DNA of 64,000 bases from Microbacterium pseudoresistens (GCF_013409745.1 NZ_JACCBH010000001.1:2294001-2358000), one strand, 5' to 3'; positions 16,901 to 25,182 are shown, counted from the first letter of the stretch. The notes: a model not told the origin generated them from the sequence alone. Program-made: numbers and translations.

Positions 16901-17649
16901 TCGGGGACTACGTGTTCCGCACGTCCGCTCCGGGACTGCCGGACGCGTGGCACGGCGGCGACTCGCGCGAATCGGCCACGGTCGTGACGATCTCGAGCAC
17001 GACGACGCTCACCGGCATCGATCTGGCCTTCGGCCAGGCCGTGGCCACGGAGCTCTCTGTGCTCAGCGGCGGCGGAGAGCAGGTTTCCACGGGACAGACG
17101 TTGAAGCGCCCGATTGTGCTCGCCACGGATGGCGACGGCAACGCCGCCTACGGGCAGACCGTTGAGTTCGTCGTATCCGGTCCGGCCGCCTTCGCGGATG
17201 GCACCACCGAAGCCACGGCGACGACGAACAGCGCAGGCCAGGCCGCCGCCCCCGTTCTCATCGCGGGCGGCGAAGCGGGCGAGGTCGTCGTGACTGCTCA
17301 GGTGCGCGGCGTGCCGGACTTGCTCGTCACGCTCCCCGCGTCCACGGTCGTCGAGGTTGCTGCGGATGCGTTGACGGCCGACATCACCACGGAGATCACC
17401 GTCACCAGCGGTCGCGCAACGCTGCTCGTCGACGTGACGAACACCAGTGACACGCCCGTCTCGGTGCGCATCACGACGCCGTACGGCACGCGGTACATCG
17501 CCGATGTCGCGGTGGGTGCGAGCATCCAGCGCAGCTTCGCCTGGGTGCTGCCGACCATCGCCGACGGGACGCTCACCGTGCGTTTGACCGATACCGCGCA
17601 GAACATCAGCGTCGACATCCCCGTCGACTACGAAGGGAACGAGGCATGA
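13978..17649 (+). CDS. large secreted multi-repeat protein (carboxypeptidase-regulatory-like / Cna-B-like domains)
   Basis: A 1223-residue protein. A signal peptide (residues 1-24, ending GAANA) is followed by a Pro/Thr/Glu-rich stretch to about residue 115. Nine tandem beta-sandwich repeats of about 100 residues then run to about residue 1020. Each opens with SGTVTRxDG, has a central DGSYTITGLxxGDY strand pair, carries an aromatic EYYDNA-like turn and ends TGIDAxLxxG. After these come a Big-1/invasin-like domain (to about 1130) and a last beta domain. No LPXTG signal, membrane anchor or lipobox is visible, so it is probably released or held non-covalently. The next gene overlaps its stop (ATGA), suggesting co-expression. 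Function unknown; adhesion or a structural surface role is plausible. Confidence 0.85.
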   Translation: MRSKFAAAFVAALLMIALPGAANAAVPSTSVAAEGLTATPEPRVDPNATAHPEATPAPVPSTAPTETPAPVPTADPEPSPSPEPTVAPEPDRSDPSSPAPRSIQAPRAKVTPSDEAAGASVSGTVTKDGGQPITGADALRVTLATPEGETIDALSSSDGSYSFTGITAAAVVVGFESSTGQLVREYFDGADRITSATVLDFTDDPTGSRTADADLDSAGFISGTVTCGSGDCPSNSVTVHARPLANGGWSGSANVSADGSYTITGLAAGDHAVEFASTSSYMGEFYDNVWNSAEASIVSVTAGATVSGVDAQLAPGSTLRGHVTRADGGSFATSTVVVYASPIDGEGLDVNIPVASDGSYELTGVAPGDYRVYSLADDNSTNLLGGYYGGSDWDTATTVTIPSDAPIERNDLDLTMALGSELHGTVVRGDGEPWGASTPAVSLFELGTSGSGGTPVEADGSYVIHAIPPGDYTLKFHGVSDGGVMWGDQWYNGQITPDNAETISFTEATTLTGYDATLTPAYPISGTVTLDNGAAIRDHAIFTTLETRSGSTVSFGEVRVDGTFEFTNVPEGEYTVRFSGNDWVRGAYYGGAEWVEDATFFVVDGAAVTGIDQVLAAGVPLSGTLTRSDGGPITDNSVYVWAYDSDYQTVAGDWVGIGGTYTIPALPVGEYRLNFSPQSSSPFLSEWYDDARDFYTATPVSVSDTDTPITGIDAELLVGGEIQGTVRGPDGEPLADVSVNAWSASAAIGSYASTDENGEYTIVGVAPGENQVNFYAPWGSGLLSEYYDNARDPDDATMVVVDSSTPATGIDAQLEQGSSISGQVTLPEGDYADCRIQIALVDAYPDPNQQSGDSGGHCVPEDGTFSINGIAPGDYKLRLFDSTGDPALATVWYDAANSRDGAQVITFVEGEPTDLDGIDFTMVPGGSVEGTVSRSDGGQVRQLTVDALDAETGDVVATGWIPQVDGSFTITRLPFGDYVFRTSAPGLPDAWHGGDSRESATVVTISSTTTLTGIDLAFGQAVATELSVLSGGGEQVSTGQTLKRPIVLATDGDGNAAYGQTVEFVVSGPAAFADGTTEATATTNSAGQAAAPVLIAGGEAGEVVVTAQVRGVPDLLVTLPASTVVEVAADALTADITTEITVTSGRATLLVDVTNTSDTPVSVRITTPYGTRYIADVAVGASIQRSFAWVLPTIADGTLTVRLTDTAQNISVDIPVDYEGNEA
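14331..17040 (+). repeat. nine tandem ~300-bp coding repeats
   Basis: The units encode about 100 residues each and are divergent in sequence, with conserved SGTV, DGSY, GDY and TGID positions. Divergence argues for old duplication and not recent expansion. Confidence 0.75.
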
Positions 17650-18062
17650 CTGACACTGCGCAGACCACTCCGGGTGAGGGCGGGGGCGTCAGCCGCCGTG
17701 CCGTCATGCGCGCCGGCGTATGGAGCGTGCCCGTCATTGCCGCCGCCGTCGCGGTCCCGGCTCGCGCCGCGAGCGCCGGTGATGTCGCACGGGTGGAGTT
17801 CGAAAGCAACGACGTCATCGACGGGGCGTTCCCCTACATCTTCCTGTACGACGCGAACGACATCGGTGTGGAGGGGGTCGACGTGACCTTCACGGTCGTC
17901 TCGGGTCCGGTCGAGATCGATGGCGGTTCGATCGGTACGGCCACGAGCTTCACGGGAGGGGCAGTAGCGTTCCCGGGATACACCACGGGAACCGGGACCG
18001 CTGTGATCACCGTGCAGGTCGGGAGCCTGCCCACCCTCACCTGGAATCTCACGATCAGCTGA
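17646..18062 (+). CDS. small Tat-type secreted protein with an Ig/Big-1-like domain
   Basis: A 138-residue protein. The N-terminus contains SRRAVMRAG followed by a hydrophobic stretch and AVPARAASA, which fits a twin-arginine signal peptide cleaved near residue 43. The remaining 95 residues form one beta domain with GVDVTFTVVSGPVEI, similar to the Big-1-like domain near the end of the preceding protein. The ATG overlaps the preceding stop (ATGA), so the two are probably made together. Export by a different route from its operon partner (Tat here, Sec-type signal there) is unusual. No catalytic motif is seen. Confidence 0.75.
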   Translation: MTDTAQTTPGEGGGVSRRAVMRAGVWSVPVIAAAVAVPARAASAGDVARVEFESNDVIDGAFPYIFLYDANDIGVEGVDVTFTVVSGPVEIDGGSIGTATSFTGGAVAFPGYTTGTGTAVITVQVGSLPTLTWNLTIS

Positions 18063-18087
18063 TCCGTTCCACTGCTCTGATGTCTCT

Positions 18088-20349
18088 GTGACCAGGTCCG
18101 CTCCGGCATCTGCTTCGCGCCGACGTCTCGGACGTCGGTTCGCGTTCTCCGCCCTCGCGCTGTTGGCGGTCGGCCTTCTCGTCGGCGGCGTCTTCATCGC
18201 CGTCAAGCTGCCTGCGGCCTCCACGTCGCTGACCGATCCGCCGCGTGGCGACCTATCGGTCGACGCGCAGGCACGGGGCCAGTGGCGCGTCGGTGACTTC
18301 TCGGTGACGCTGGGTGCGGCGTTGACGGTCACGCACCCTGAGGCGGCGGTTCCGGTCTGGGAGACGGCGAGCGGCGACGCCTTCCTCAGCGCTGCCGAGG
18401 GAGACGCGGCCTTCATCGACGACCTCGGCCTCCTCCGCGTGCACGACGCACCGGCGTATGCGTGGGCGGATCAGACGGTCTCAGCGGCCCGGCTCGATCG
18501 CGACGTGCTCGTGCTCGCCGGCACGCTGGGCGACGATCTCGGCTGGGAGATGCGCCTGCGCGAGGGCGATGTCGGGCGACTGGATGTCGACGTCTCGGTC
18601 GATGATGCCGCGAACCGCATCTTTCTCAGCGCTGCGCTCGATGCCGACGAGGGCGTGCACGGCTTCGGCGCGCAGACGGCGGCGTGGGATCTGCGCGGTC
18701 AGCGCATCCCGCTCATCCCGCGCGAGCAGGGCATCGGACGCGGCGAGCAACCGCTGTCATTCCTCGTCGACCTCGCCGCGAGCGCCGCGGGAGGCCAGGA
18801 CACGACCTACCTCGTCAGCGGCGTGAACGTCACGGATCACGGCAGGAGCATGGCGTACACGGGCACCGGCATCGCGGTCGTCGATCTCCGTCCCGATGAT
18901 CGGATGATCTGGGAGGTGTGGTCCGCGGAGGCCTCGTTCTCCGTCGCTGCAGCCGACACACCGCTGGCAGCGCTGGAGATCCAGTCGGAGGGGGTCGGTG
19001 CCGCCGATGCGCCGCCGGCGTGGGTCTCCGACGGATTGATCGCCGGGTTGCAGGGCGGCACCGATGAGGTGCGCGAGCGTCTGGCGACCCTGCAGCAGGC
19101 GGACATCCCGGTCACGGCGGTATGGCTGCAGGACTGGGTGGGGCGACGCACGACCTCGTTCGGTGACCGCCTGCAGTGGAACTGGGTGCTCGATCGCGAG
19201 CAGTACCCCGGCTGGGAGGGGCTCGTCTCCGACCTGGCCGACGACGGCATCCGCGTGCTCACCTACGTCAACGCCTTCCTCTCGGAGGACAGCGGAGCCG
19301 CCTCGGCGGCCCGTGGCGACCGCGACCTGTACGCCGAGGCCGCCGAGCTCGGATACCTCGCTCTGGACGAGCATGGGGACGTGCTCGATGCAGACCAGCA
19401 CGGCTTCACGGCGGCGAGTGTGGATCTGTCCAACCCGGATGCGCGCGAGTGGTTTGCGCAGGTGATCGCCGATGAGGTTGCCGGGGTCGGTGCGACGGGA
19501 TGGATGGCGGATTTCGCCGAAGGTCCGCCTCCCGAGGCGCAGCTGTTCGGAGGCTCGGGCATCGAGTGGCGCGTGCGCTGGCCCGTGCTGTGGCAGGAGG
19601 TCAACCGCCGTGCCCTGGAGATCGCAGGGTTGCAGGACGACGGCTTGGTCTGGCACCGCAGCGGGGGAACGGCCTCGGCGGGAACGGCCGATGCGCTGTG
19701 GATGGGCGATCAGACGCAGGACTGGTCGCGCGAAGACGGTCTGGCCTCCACCATCACGATGACGCAATCGCTGGCGGCCACGGGCATGGCCCAGGTGCAC
19801 GGCGATATCGGCGGCTACACGAGCATCGCGGTGCCGATCATCGGCGACGTGGCACGCGACGACGAGCTGCTGCTGCGCTGGGCCGAGGCGTCACTGCTCC
19901 AGCCCGTGTTCCGCACGCACGAGGGCAATCGTCCCGACGCATCCGCCCAGCCTGCGGAGGACCCGGAGCTCGCCGCGCGGCTCGCCCCGCTGCTGAGGGC
20001 TTTCGTCGCGCTCGGTCCGGAGCGTGAGCGGCTGGTAGCCGAGGATCCACTGGGGGCGAGCGCGCAGCATCCGTCGATGCTCGAGCCCGACGATCCGCTG
20101 CTGGCGGATGCCGACGGCGAGTTGCGACTGGGGCCGGATGTGCTGCTCGCGCCCGTCGTCTCGGCCGGCAAGGACGCGGTCGACGTCGTGCTGCCCGCGG
20201 GCGAGTGGCGACTGGTCTGGACGGGGGAGACGTTCGGCGAGGCCGGATCCTCGACCACGGTCACGGTGCCGGCGCCGCTCGGGCAGCCTGCGCTTCTCGT
20301 GCGCGTGGGCACGCAGGTCGATGACGAGCTCGCGGCGCTGCGGCGCTGA
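18088..20349 (+). CDS. GH31 glycosidase, sulfoquinovosidase (YihQ)-like, membrane-anchored
   Basis: A 753-residue glycosidase with an uncleaved-looking N-terminal membrane segment (about residues 18-40) and an extracytoplasmic catalytic part. The GH31 nucleophile is D475 in WMADFAEG. The acid/base is D541 in GDQTQDWS. THEGNRP and DIGGYTS also match the YihQ branch as I recall it. In E. coli YihQ, Arg301 and Trp304 bind the sulfonate of sulfoquinovose with Tyr508. The corresponding R361, W364 (GDRLQWNW) and Y577 (GGYT) are present. It may therefore release sulfoquinovose from plant or algal sulfolipid glycosides outside the cell. No other sulfoquinovose genes lie in the window. The start is GTG 18088. 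Confidence 0.82.
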   Translation: MTRSAPASASRRRLGRRFAFSALALLAVGLLVGGVFIAVKLPAASTSLTDPPRGDLSVDAQARGQWRVGDFSVTLGAALTVTHPEAAVPVWETASGDAFLSAAEGDAAFIDDLGLLRVHDAPAYAWADQTVSAARLDRDVLVLAGTLGDDLGWEMRLREGDVGRLDVDVSVDDAANRIFLSAALDADEGVHGFGAQTAAWDLRGQRIPLIPREQGIGRGEQPLSFLVDLAASAAGGQDTTYLVSGVNVTDHGRSMAYTGTGIAVVDLRPDDRMIWEVWSAEASFSVAAADTPLAALEIQSEGVGAADAPPAWVSDGLIAGLQGGTDEVRERLATLQQADIPVTAVWLQDWVGRRTTSFGDRLQWNWVLDREQYPGWEGLVSDLADDGIRVLTYVNAFLSEDSGAASAARGDRDLYAEAAELGYLALDEHGDVLDADQHGFTAASVDLSNPDAREWFAQVIADEVAGVGATGWMADFAEGPPPEAQLFGGSGIEWRVRWPVLWQEVNRRALEIAGLQDDGLVWHRSGGTASAGTADALWMGDQTQDWSREDGLASTITMTQSLAATGMAQVHGDIGGYTSIAVPIIGDVARDDELLLRWAEASLLQPVFRTHEGNRPDASAQPAEDPELAARLAPLLRAFVALGPERERLVAEDPLGASAQHPSMLEPDDPLLADADGELRLGPDVLLAPVVSAGKDAVDVVLPAGEWRLVWTGETFGEAGSSTTVTVPAPLGQPALLVRVGTQVDDELAALRR

Positions 20350-20369
20350 CGGCATCGCCCGCGAGTGCT

Positions 20370-20381
20370 GTTCCCGGGAAC
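20370..20381. other. 12-bp perfect palindrome between convergent genes
   Basis: GTTCCCGGGAAC lies between the GH31 stop and the GMC oxidoreductase stop, inside a larger CCCGC/GCGGG pairing. It could act as a bidirectional transcription stop, but there is no T-run. Confidence 0.3.
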
Positions 20382-22003
20382 TATCCCTGCGCGGGCCTGG
20401 CGTCCTCCTCGCCGCGCACAGGCCAGTGCGAGAGGGCGCGCTCGGCCATCGCGGTGATCGTGAGAGAGGGGTTCACGCCCGGATTCGCGGGTACCGCCGA
20501 GCCGTCGACGACGTGCAGGCCCGGGTAGTTCCACACGCGGTGGTACGCATCGACGACGCCGTGCTGCGGGTCGTCGGAGACGATCGCCCCGCCGAGGAAG
20601 TGCGCGGTCATGGGGATGCCGAACACCTCGGGCCATGATCCGCGCGCGTCGGCCCGCACTCCCGTCTCCTGCGTCATCCGAGCAGCGATGGCCCTGGAAG
20701 CGCGATGTGCTCCGGGGAGGTAGGTGGGGTTCGGCTCGCCTTCGCCCTGTGCGCTGGTGAGCATCCTGATGCCGAAACGGCGCGTGAGCGAGAGGGTCAG
20801 TGAGTTGTCGACGGTCTGCATGACCAGGGCGATGATGCTCCGCTCGCTCCATCGCCGCGGCGTCGCCAGGCGCAGCGCGCGCAGCGGGGCGCGGAGCGTG
20901 CGGCCCAGCAGCGACCCGATCCGCGCGGGCCACGGGCGGTCGCCGTTCACCAGTTCGGTGGCGAGCACGCTCATGGCGTTGGAGCCGGGGCCGTAGCGCA
21001 CGTTCTCGACGTGCGTGCGTTCGTCGACGTGGAACGACGTGGTGATGGCGACGCCCTCGGCGAGCCCGGCATCGCGCGGCACGCGCACCGTGGTCGCCCC
21101 GTCGAGGGCTTCGGAGTTCGTGCGCGTGAGCGTGCCCAGTGCAGGGGAGAGGCGGGGGAGGGAACCGGCGCGCAGCCGGTGCAGGAGGTTCTGCGTGCCC
21201 CACGTGCCCGCCGAGAAGATCACCTGCTCGGCCGTGACGGTGCGGGTCGTGCGGATCCACGATCCGCTGCGCTTCGTCGTCACGGCGTATCCGCCACCGG
21301 GCAGTGGGCGCACGTCGACGACGGTGCGCAGCGGCTCGATGGTCACCCCGCGCCGCTCGGCGAGGGCGAGATAGTTCTTCATCAGCGTGTTCTTGGCTCC
21401 CACGCGGCAGCCGACCATGCAGTTGCCGCACAGCGTGCATCCGGTGCGCTCGGGGCCCTCGCCGCCGAAGAACGGATCGGCGGTGCGCACGCCCGGAATG
21501 CCGAGGAACACGCCGACCGGGGCATGGCGGAACGTGTCGCCGACGCCGAGGTCTTCTGCGGCGCCCTTCATGATGCGTTCCACGGGGCCCGTGTGCGGGT
21601 AGTGCTGCACGACGCCGAGCATGCGCGTCGCCTCGTCGTAGTGCTCGTCCAGCTCGCCGCGCCAGTCGTGGCCCTCGGGCCAGTGCGCGTCGGTGAAGAA
21701 CTCGTCTCCGGGCCGGTACAGCGTGTTCGCATAGTTCAGCGATCCGCCGCCGACGCCGGCGCCCGCGAGCACGAGCACGTGCGGCAGCTTGTGGATGCGC
21801 TGGATGCCGAAGCAGCCCAGCGCCGGCGCCCACAGATAGCGGCGCAGGTTCCACGAGGTCTTCGCGAAGTCGTCGTCCTCGAAGCGGCGCCCCGCCTCGA
21901 ACACGTGCACCCGGTAGCCCTTCTCGGCAAGGCGCAGCGCGGCCACCGAGCCGCCGAACCCGGATCCGACGATCACGACGTCGTGGTCGAACGCATCGCT
22001 CAT
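20381..22003 (-). CDS. GMC family oxidoreductase (cholesterol oxidase-like)
   Basis: A 540-residue FAD enzyme. The dinucleotide-binding GSGFGGSVAALRLAEKG is at about residues 12-28, followed by the GMC-type AGAGVGGGSLNYAN. The cysteine cluster CTLCGNCMVGCRVGAKNT matches the actinobacterial ChoD-like branch. The C-terminus has the second FAD motif, DGSAVPANPGVNPSLTI. It oxidises an alcohol, possibly a sterol or long-chain polyol, to a carbonyl. It overlaps the lipid kinase gene by ATGA and closes a three-gene operon with the AGPS-like flavoprotein, which points to a lipid substrate. The substrate itself is unknown. Confidence 0.85.
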   Translation of the reverse strand: MSDAFDHDVVIVGSGFGGSVAALRLAEKGYRVHVFEAGRRFEDDDFAKTSWNLRRYLWAPALGCFGIQRIHKLPHVLVLAGAGVGGGSLNYANTLYRPGDEFFTDAHWPEGHDWRGELDEHYDEATRMLGVVQHYPHTGPVERIMKGAAEDLGVGDTFRHAPVGVFLGIPGVRTADPFFGGEGPERTGCTLCGNCMVGCRVGAKNTLMKNYLALAERRGVTIEPLRTVVDVRPLPGGGYAVTTKRSGSWIRTTRTVTAEQVIFSAGTWGTQNLLHRLRAGSLPRLSPALGTLTRTNSEALDGATTVRVPRDAGLAEGVAITTSFHVDERTHVENVRYGPGSNAMSVLATELVNGDRPWPARIGSLLGRTLRAPLRALRLATPRRWSERSIIALVMQTVDNSLTLSLTRRFGIRMLTSAQGEGEPNPTYLPGAHRASRAIAARMTQETGVRADARGSWPEVFGIPMTAHFLGGAIVSDDPQHGVVDAYHRVWNYPGLHVVDGSAVPANPGVNPSLTITAMAERALSHWPVRGEEDARPAQG

Positions 22004-22911
22004 GCGCGCCTCCCCGCGGGGAGCACGATGCGCAACGCGCCGGGCAGGATGCGGATGCGCACGGTGCCGCTGCCCACGCGCTCCCCGTCGGCGTAGACGA
22101 GCAGATCGGGCGCCGACACGGTCACCTCGCGCACGGGGCGCGAGCTCGCCTCGGGCAGAGCCAGGTGCGTGCCATTGAGCAGGCGCGGGAAGAGCCGCAG
22201 CAGCCGCAGCCGGCCGAGCGGGGCGACGCGCACGACGTCGAGCATCCCGTCCTGCGGGTCGGCGTCGGGGCACACCGGCATCCCGCCGCCATAGCTGCGG
22301 GTGTTGCCGACGGCGACGAGCGTGCCCGCCGCGGGTTCGGGCGCCTCGCCGTCGAAGGCGATCGTGAAGGCCGTGGGACGCAGGCGCAGCAGCTCGATCA
22401 CCAGCGCGAGGTAGTACCTCGCCTTACCGCGGGGCCAGCGCAGGCTGTTCGTGCGCTCGCTGACCTTGGCATCGAAGCCGAGTGCCGCGATCGTGAGGAA
22501 CCGGCGCGATCCTTCGGGACAGATGGCCTCGCCCACGTCGAGCGAGGCCGTTGCGCCGTGCACGATGAGGGCGGCGGCGTCCGCGGCGGCTTCGGGCGAG
22601 CCGTACGGGATGCCGAGCGCGCGGGCGAGGTCGTTGCCGGTGCCTGCCGGGATGAGCGCGAGGGGGATACGCGCCGCCGCGGCCTCGTCGACCACGGCAG
22701 CCAGGGTGCCGTCGCCGCCGACGAGCGCGATGAGATCCGGGCCGGATGCGATCGCCTCGGCCATGAGCCGCCGCGTGTCGTCCGCCGACTCGCCGGTCAG
22801 GCGCCGCGGTTCGACGCCCAGCTCGCGCAGCCGCGCTTCGGCCGCATCCGCGGCGGCGGCTCCCCGCCCGCGCCCGGCGGCCGGGTTGGTGATCATGACG
22901 ACGTCGGGCAC
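22000..22911 (-). CDS. diacylglycerol/lipid kinase family protein
   Basis: A 303-residue lipid kinase of the DagK/YegS type. It has the early NPAAGRGRG loop and the nucleotide-binding GGDGT at residues 65-69, followed by PAGTGNDLARALG. It would phosphorylate diacylglycerol or a related lipid at the membrane. The start is GTG 22911, 1 nt after the stop of the AGPS-like gene, so the two are tightly co-expressed. The M. tuberculosis counterpart by synteny is Rv2252, reported as a diacylglycerol kinase linked to phosphatidylinositol mannoside synthesis. Confidence 0.88.
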   Translation of the reverse strand: MPDVVMITNPAAGRGRGAAAADAAEARLRELGVEPRRLTGESADDTRRLMAEAIASGPDLIALVGGDGTLAAVVDEAAAARIPLALIPAGTGNDLARALGIPYGSPEAAADAAALIVHGATASLDVGEAICPEGSRRFLTIAALGFDAKVSERTNSLRWPRGKARYYLALVIELLRLRPTAFTIAFDGEAPEPAAGTLVAVGNTRSYGGGMPVCPDADPQDGMLDVVRVAPLGRLRLLRLFPRLLNGTHLALPEASSRPVREVTVSAPDLLVYADGERVGSGTVRIRILPGALRIVLPAGRRA

Positions 22912-22912
22912 G

Positions 22913-24550
22913 TCACTCCGTCCCGGTCGTCGCTGCCGACCCGGAGGCGACGGGCAGCAGCGCCCCCGGGTTCATGATTCCGGTGGGATCGAGTTCGTCC
23001 TTCACAGCCCGGAGGATGCGCATCCCTCCCTCACCGATCTCGCGGGCCAGCCACGGGGCGTGATCCCGGCCGATGCCGTGGTGGTGGCTGAGGGTGCCCT
23101 CGTGGGCGAGCAGGGTGTCGTTGACCCGCGCCTTGATGCGCTGCCAGCGCTCGAGCACGTCGGCCGGCAGATTGCCGACGATCGTGAAGTACAGCGCGGC
23201 GCCCGTGGGATAGATGTGCGAGACGTGGCACATGACCAGGCACTTGCCGTCTTCGGCGGCGAAGCCGGCGCTCAGCGCATCCGTCACCGCCTCCTTCAGC
23301 GTCGGGATGTGCGACCAGGTCGTGGCGGTTTCCAGCGTCTCGCAGAACGCGCCGTGATCGAGCAGCGCATCGCGCAGGTACGGCGCGCCGAAGCGGCCCT
23401 TCGCCCAGTCCTCGGCCGGTGCGGCGCCCGTCGAGCGCCCGCCCGCCGCGGAGAGCACGGCCGCCGTGCGGTCGTGGCGCTCCTTGGTGATGCCCGCAGG
23501 GCCCTCGAACACGGTCACGGCGCTGCAGCCCTTGGAGAGCGCCTTGCCGATCCTGCCGTGCTGGGCCAGCCCGATCCCCGTCTCCGTCTCATCCGACAGG
23601 CGGATGACGGTCGGGCCGGTGCCCTGCTGCGCCACCTGGCGGAGCGCCTCGATACCGGTGGCGAAATCGGGGAAGGTCCACCCCTCGTAGCGGCGCTCCG
23701 CCGGGGTGCGATGCACGCGCAGGCCGAGCTCGGTGATCACGCCGAGCGTGCCCTCCGCGCCGACGAACACGCGCAGGAGGTCCGGCCCCGCCGCCGTGCC
23801 CGGAGCTCCGCCGAGCACGACCTCGCCGGTGGGGGTCGCCGCGCGCAACGATGTGATCATCGTGTCGAAGCGGCCGTATCCGGCGGAGTTCTGCCCCGAC
23901 GAGCGCGCCGAGGCGAAGCCTCCCAGGGTGGCGTAGAGGAAGCTCTGCGGGTAGTGGCCCAGCTCGAAGCCCCGCTCGGCGAGCAGGCGCTCGGCCTCGG
24001 GCCCCGTGGTGCCGGCGAGGAACCGCGCCTCGCCGTTGACCTCGTCGAAGGCGAGCAGCCCGCTCAGCCGGCGCACGTCGAGCGCGACCACGGCTCGATG
24101 GGCGCCGCGCTCGGGGTCGAGGGCACCCACGACGCTCGTGCCGCCGCCGAACGGCACGACGGCGAGCGACGCGGCGGCGCAGTGCGCGAGCAGCGCCTGC
24201 ACCTGGGCGTGGTCGGCGGGCGACACCACGGCATCCGGAGCCGTTTGCGCAGTCTCGCGGCGCCGCAGCAGGTCGGGCGTCGATCGTCCGCCGGCGTGCC
24301 GTAGGCGCGTCTCGTCGTCGGTGTGCACGGCGTCGTCGGACAGCGCGCGGAGCGTGGCGAGATCCTCGTCGTCGAGCCGTGACGGCGGGACGACGACGTC
24401 TGCGAGCGCCGCGGCCGGAGCCGGTTTGCGCACGCGTCCGACGACGGTGGGCAGCAACGCGCGCACGGCGAAGGGCAGGTCGCTCGCGAGGGCGGGATCG
24501 CCCCATCCGTTCCAGCGCGTTGTCGCGGCGGGTGTGGATTCGGAGGTCAT
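22913..24550 (-). CDS. FAD-binding oxidase, alkyl-DHAP synthase (AGPS)-like
   Basis: A 545-residue PCMH-type flavoprotein. The FAD-binding PFGGGTSVVG is at about residues 137-146 and GGFASARSSGQNSAGYGRFD at about 214-233. The C-terminal HHHGIGRDHAPW is the histidine triplet motif of alkyldihydroxyacetonephosphate synthases. True ether-lipid synthesis is unproven; related bacterial proteins may oxidise or rearrange other glycerol-phosphate derivatives. The gene is divergent from a TetR gene by 20 bp. The adjoining glpD would supply dihydroxyacetone phosphate, the scaffold used by AGPS. Confidence 0.85.
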   Translation of the reverse strand: MTSESTPAATTRWNGWGDPALASDLPFAVRALLPTVVGRVRKPAPAAALADVVVPPSRLDDEDLATLRALSDDAVHTDDETRLRHAGGRSTPDLLRRRETAQTAPDAVVSPADHAQVQALLAHCAAASLAVVPFGGGTSVVGALDPERGAHRAVVALDVRRLSGLLAFDEVNGEARFLAGTTGPEAERLLAERGFELGHYPQSFLYATLGGFASARSSGQNSAGYGRFDTMITSLRAATPTGEVVLGGAPGTAAGPDLLRVFVGAEGTLGVITELGLRVHRTPAERRYEGWTFPDFATGIEALRQVAQQGTGPTVIRLSDETETGIGLAQHGRIGKALSKGCSAVTVFEGPAGITKERHDRTAAVLSAAGGRSTGAAPAEDWAKGRFGAPYLRDALLDHGAFCETLETATTWSHIPTLKEAVTDALSAGFAAEDGKCLVMCHVSHIYPTGAALYFTIVGNLPADVLERWQRIKARVNDTLLAHEGTLSHHHGIGRDHAPWLAREIGEGGMRILRAVKDELDPTGIMNPGALLPVASGSAATTGTE

Positions 24551-24554
24551 GCGT

Positions 24555-24560
24555 TACAGT
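24555..24560 (+). promoter_or_regulatory. -10 box TACAGT of the tetR-glpD operon
   Basis: TACAGT ends 10 nt before ATG 24571, implying an almost leaderless mRNA. On the other strand CACACT (24563-24558) sits 7 nt before the AGPS-like start, so the divergent promoters overlap. Confidence 0.5.
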
Positions 24561-24561
24561 G

Positions 24562-24584
24562 TGACACATCATGCAAATGTGTCA
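24562..24584. promoter_or_regulatory. candidate TetR operator
   Basis: TGACACAT-N7-ATGTGTCA is a perfect 8-bp inverted repeat covering the start codon of the tetR gene and touching the divergent promoter. It is well placed for the adjacent regulator to repress both directions. Confidence 0.65.
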
Positions 24585-25182
24585 ATCATCGACCGTCGCG
24601 GATCAGGAGATCCGGCTGCCCACGTGGGAAGCCCCCGAGGCGGCGTTGCTCGACACCGCCAGCGGCATCATCGCGGCGCAGGGAACGGCGGCCCTCACCA
24701 TCGCCGCGCTCTCGCGGGAAGCGGGGGTCAGTCGCCCCACCATCTACCGCCGCTGGGGGAGCGCCGACGAGATCGTGCGGGCCGCGCTGCTGCGCAGGAC
24801 CGTCGGCGTGATCGCCCGGCTGGATCCGATCGCCGCCACGCGTGCCGAGATCGTCGCCGACGTGCTGCGATTCTCCGAGCTGTTCCGCGCGGATACCGTC
24901 TTCGCCCGGCTGCTGCAGCGCGAGCCCGAGGCGTTCACTCAGTACAGCATGGAGCGGCTCGGATCCAGTCAGCGGATCATCCTGCACTGGCTCGCGGTCG
25001 CGATCCGCACGGCGCAGGACCATGGAACGGTGCGCCAGGGAGCGCCCGACGACCTGGCCGTCATGGTGCTTCTCATCGCCCAGTCGGCACTGCTGTCGCA
25101 CCGCGCGGTCGCCGCGTTCCTCGACGGCGAGCGGGAGCGCAACGAACTCAGCCACGCGCTCAACGGATACCTCGCGCCGTGA
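24571..25182 (+). CDS. TetR family transcriptional regulator
   Basis: A 203-residue repressor. The helix-turn-helix lies at about residues 40-62 (TIAALSREAGVSRPTIYRRW), followed by a helical ligand domain. It is divergent from the AGPS-like/kinase/GMC operon and co-transcribed with glpD by a GTGA overlap. An inverted repeat at its own start codon is the likely binding site. By synteny it corresponds to Rv2250c of M. tuberculosis. The inducer is unknown; a lipid or acyl compound is a reasonable guess from context. Confidence 0.9.
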   Translation: MQMCQSSTVADQEIRLPTWEAPEAALLDTASGIIAAQGTAALTIAALSREAGVSRPTIYRRWGSADEIVRAALLRRTVGVIARLDPIAATRAEIVADVLRFSELFRADTVFARLLQREPEAFTQYSMERLGSSQRIILHWLAVAIRTAQDHGTVRQGAPDDLAVMVLLIAQSALLSHRAVAAFLDGERERNELSHALNGYLAP

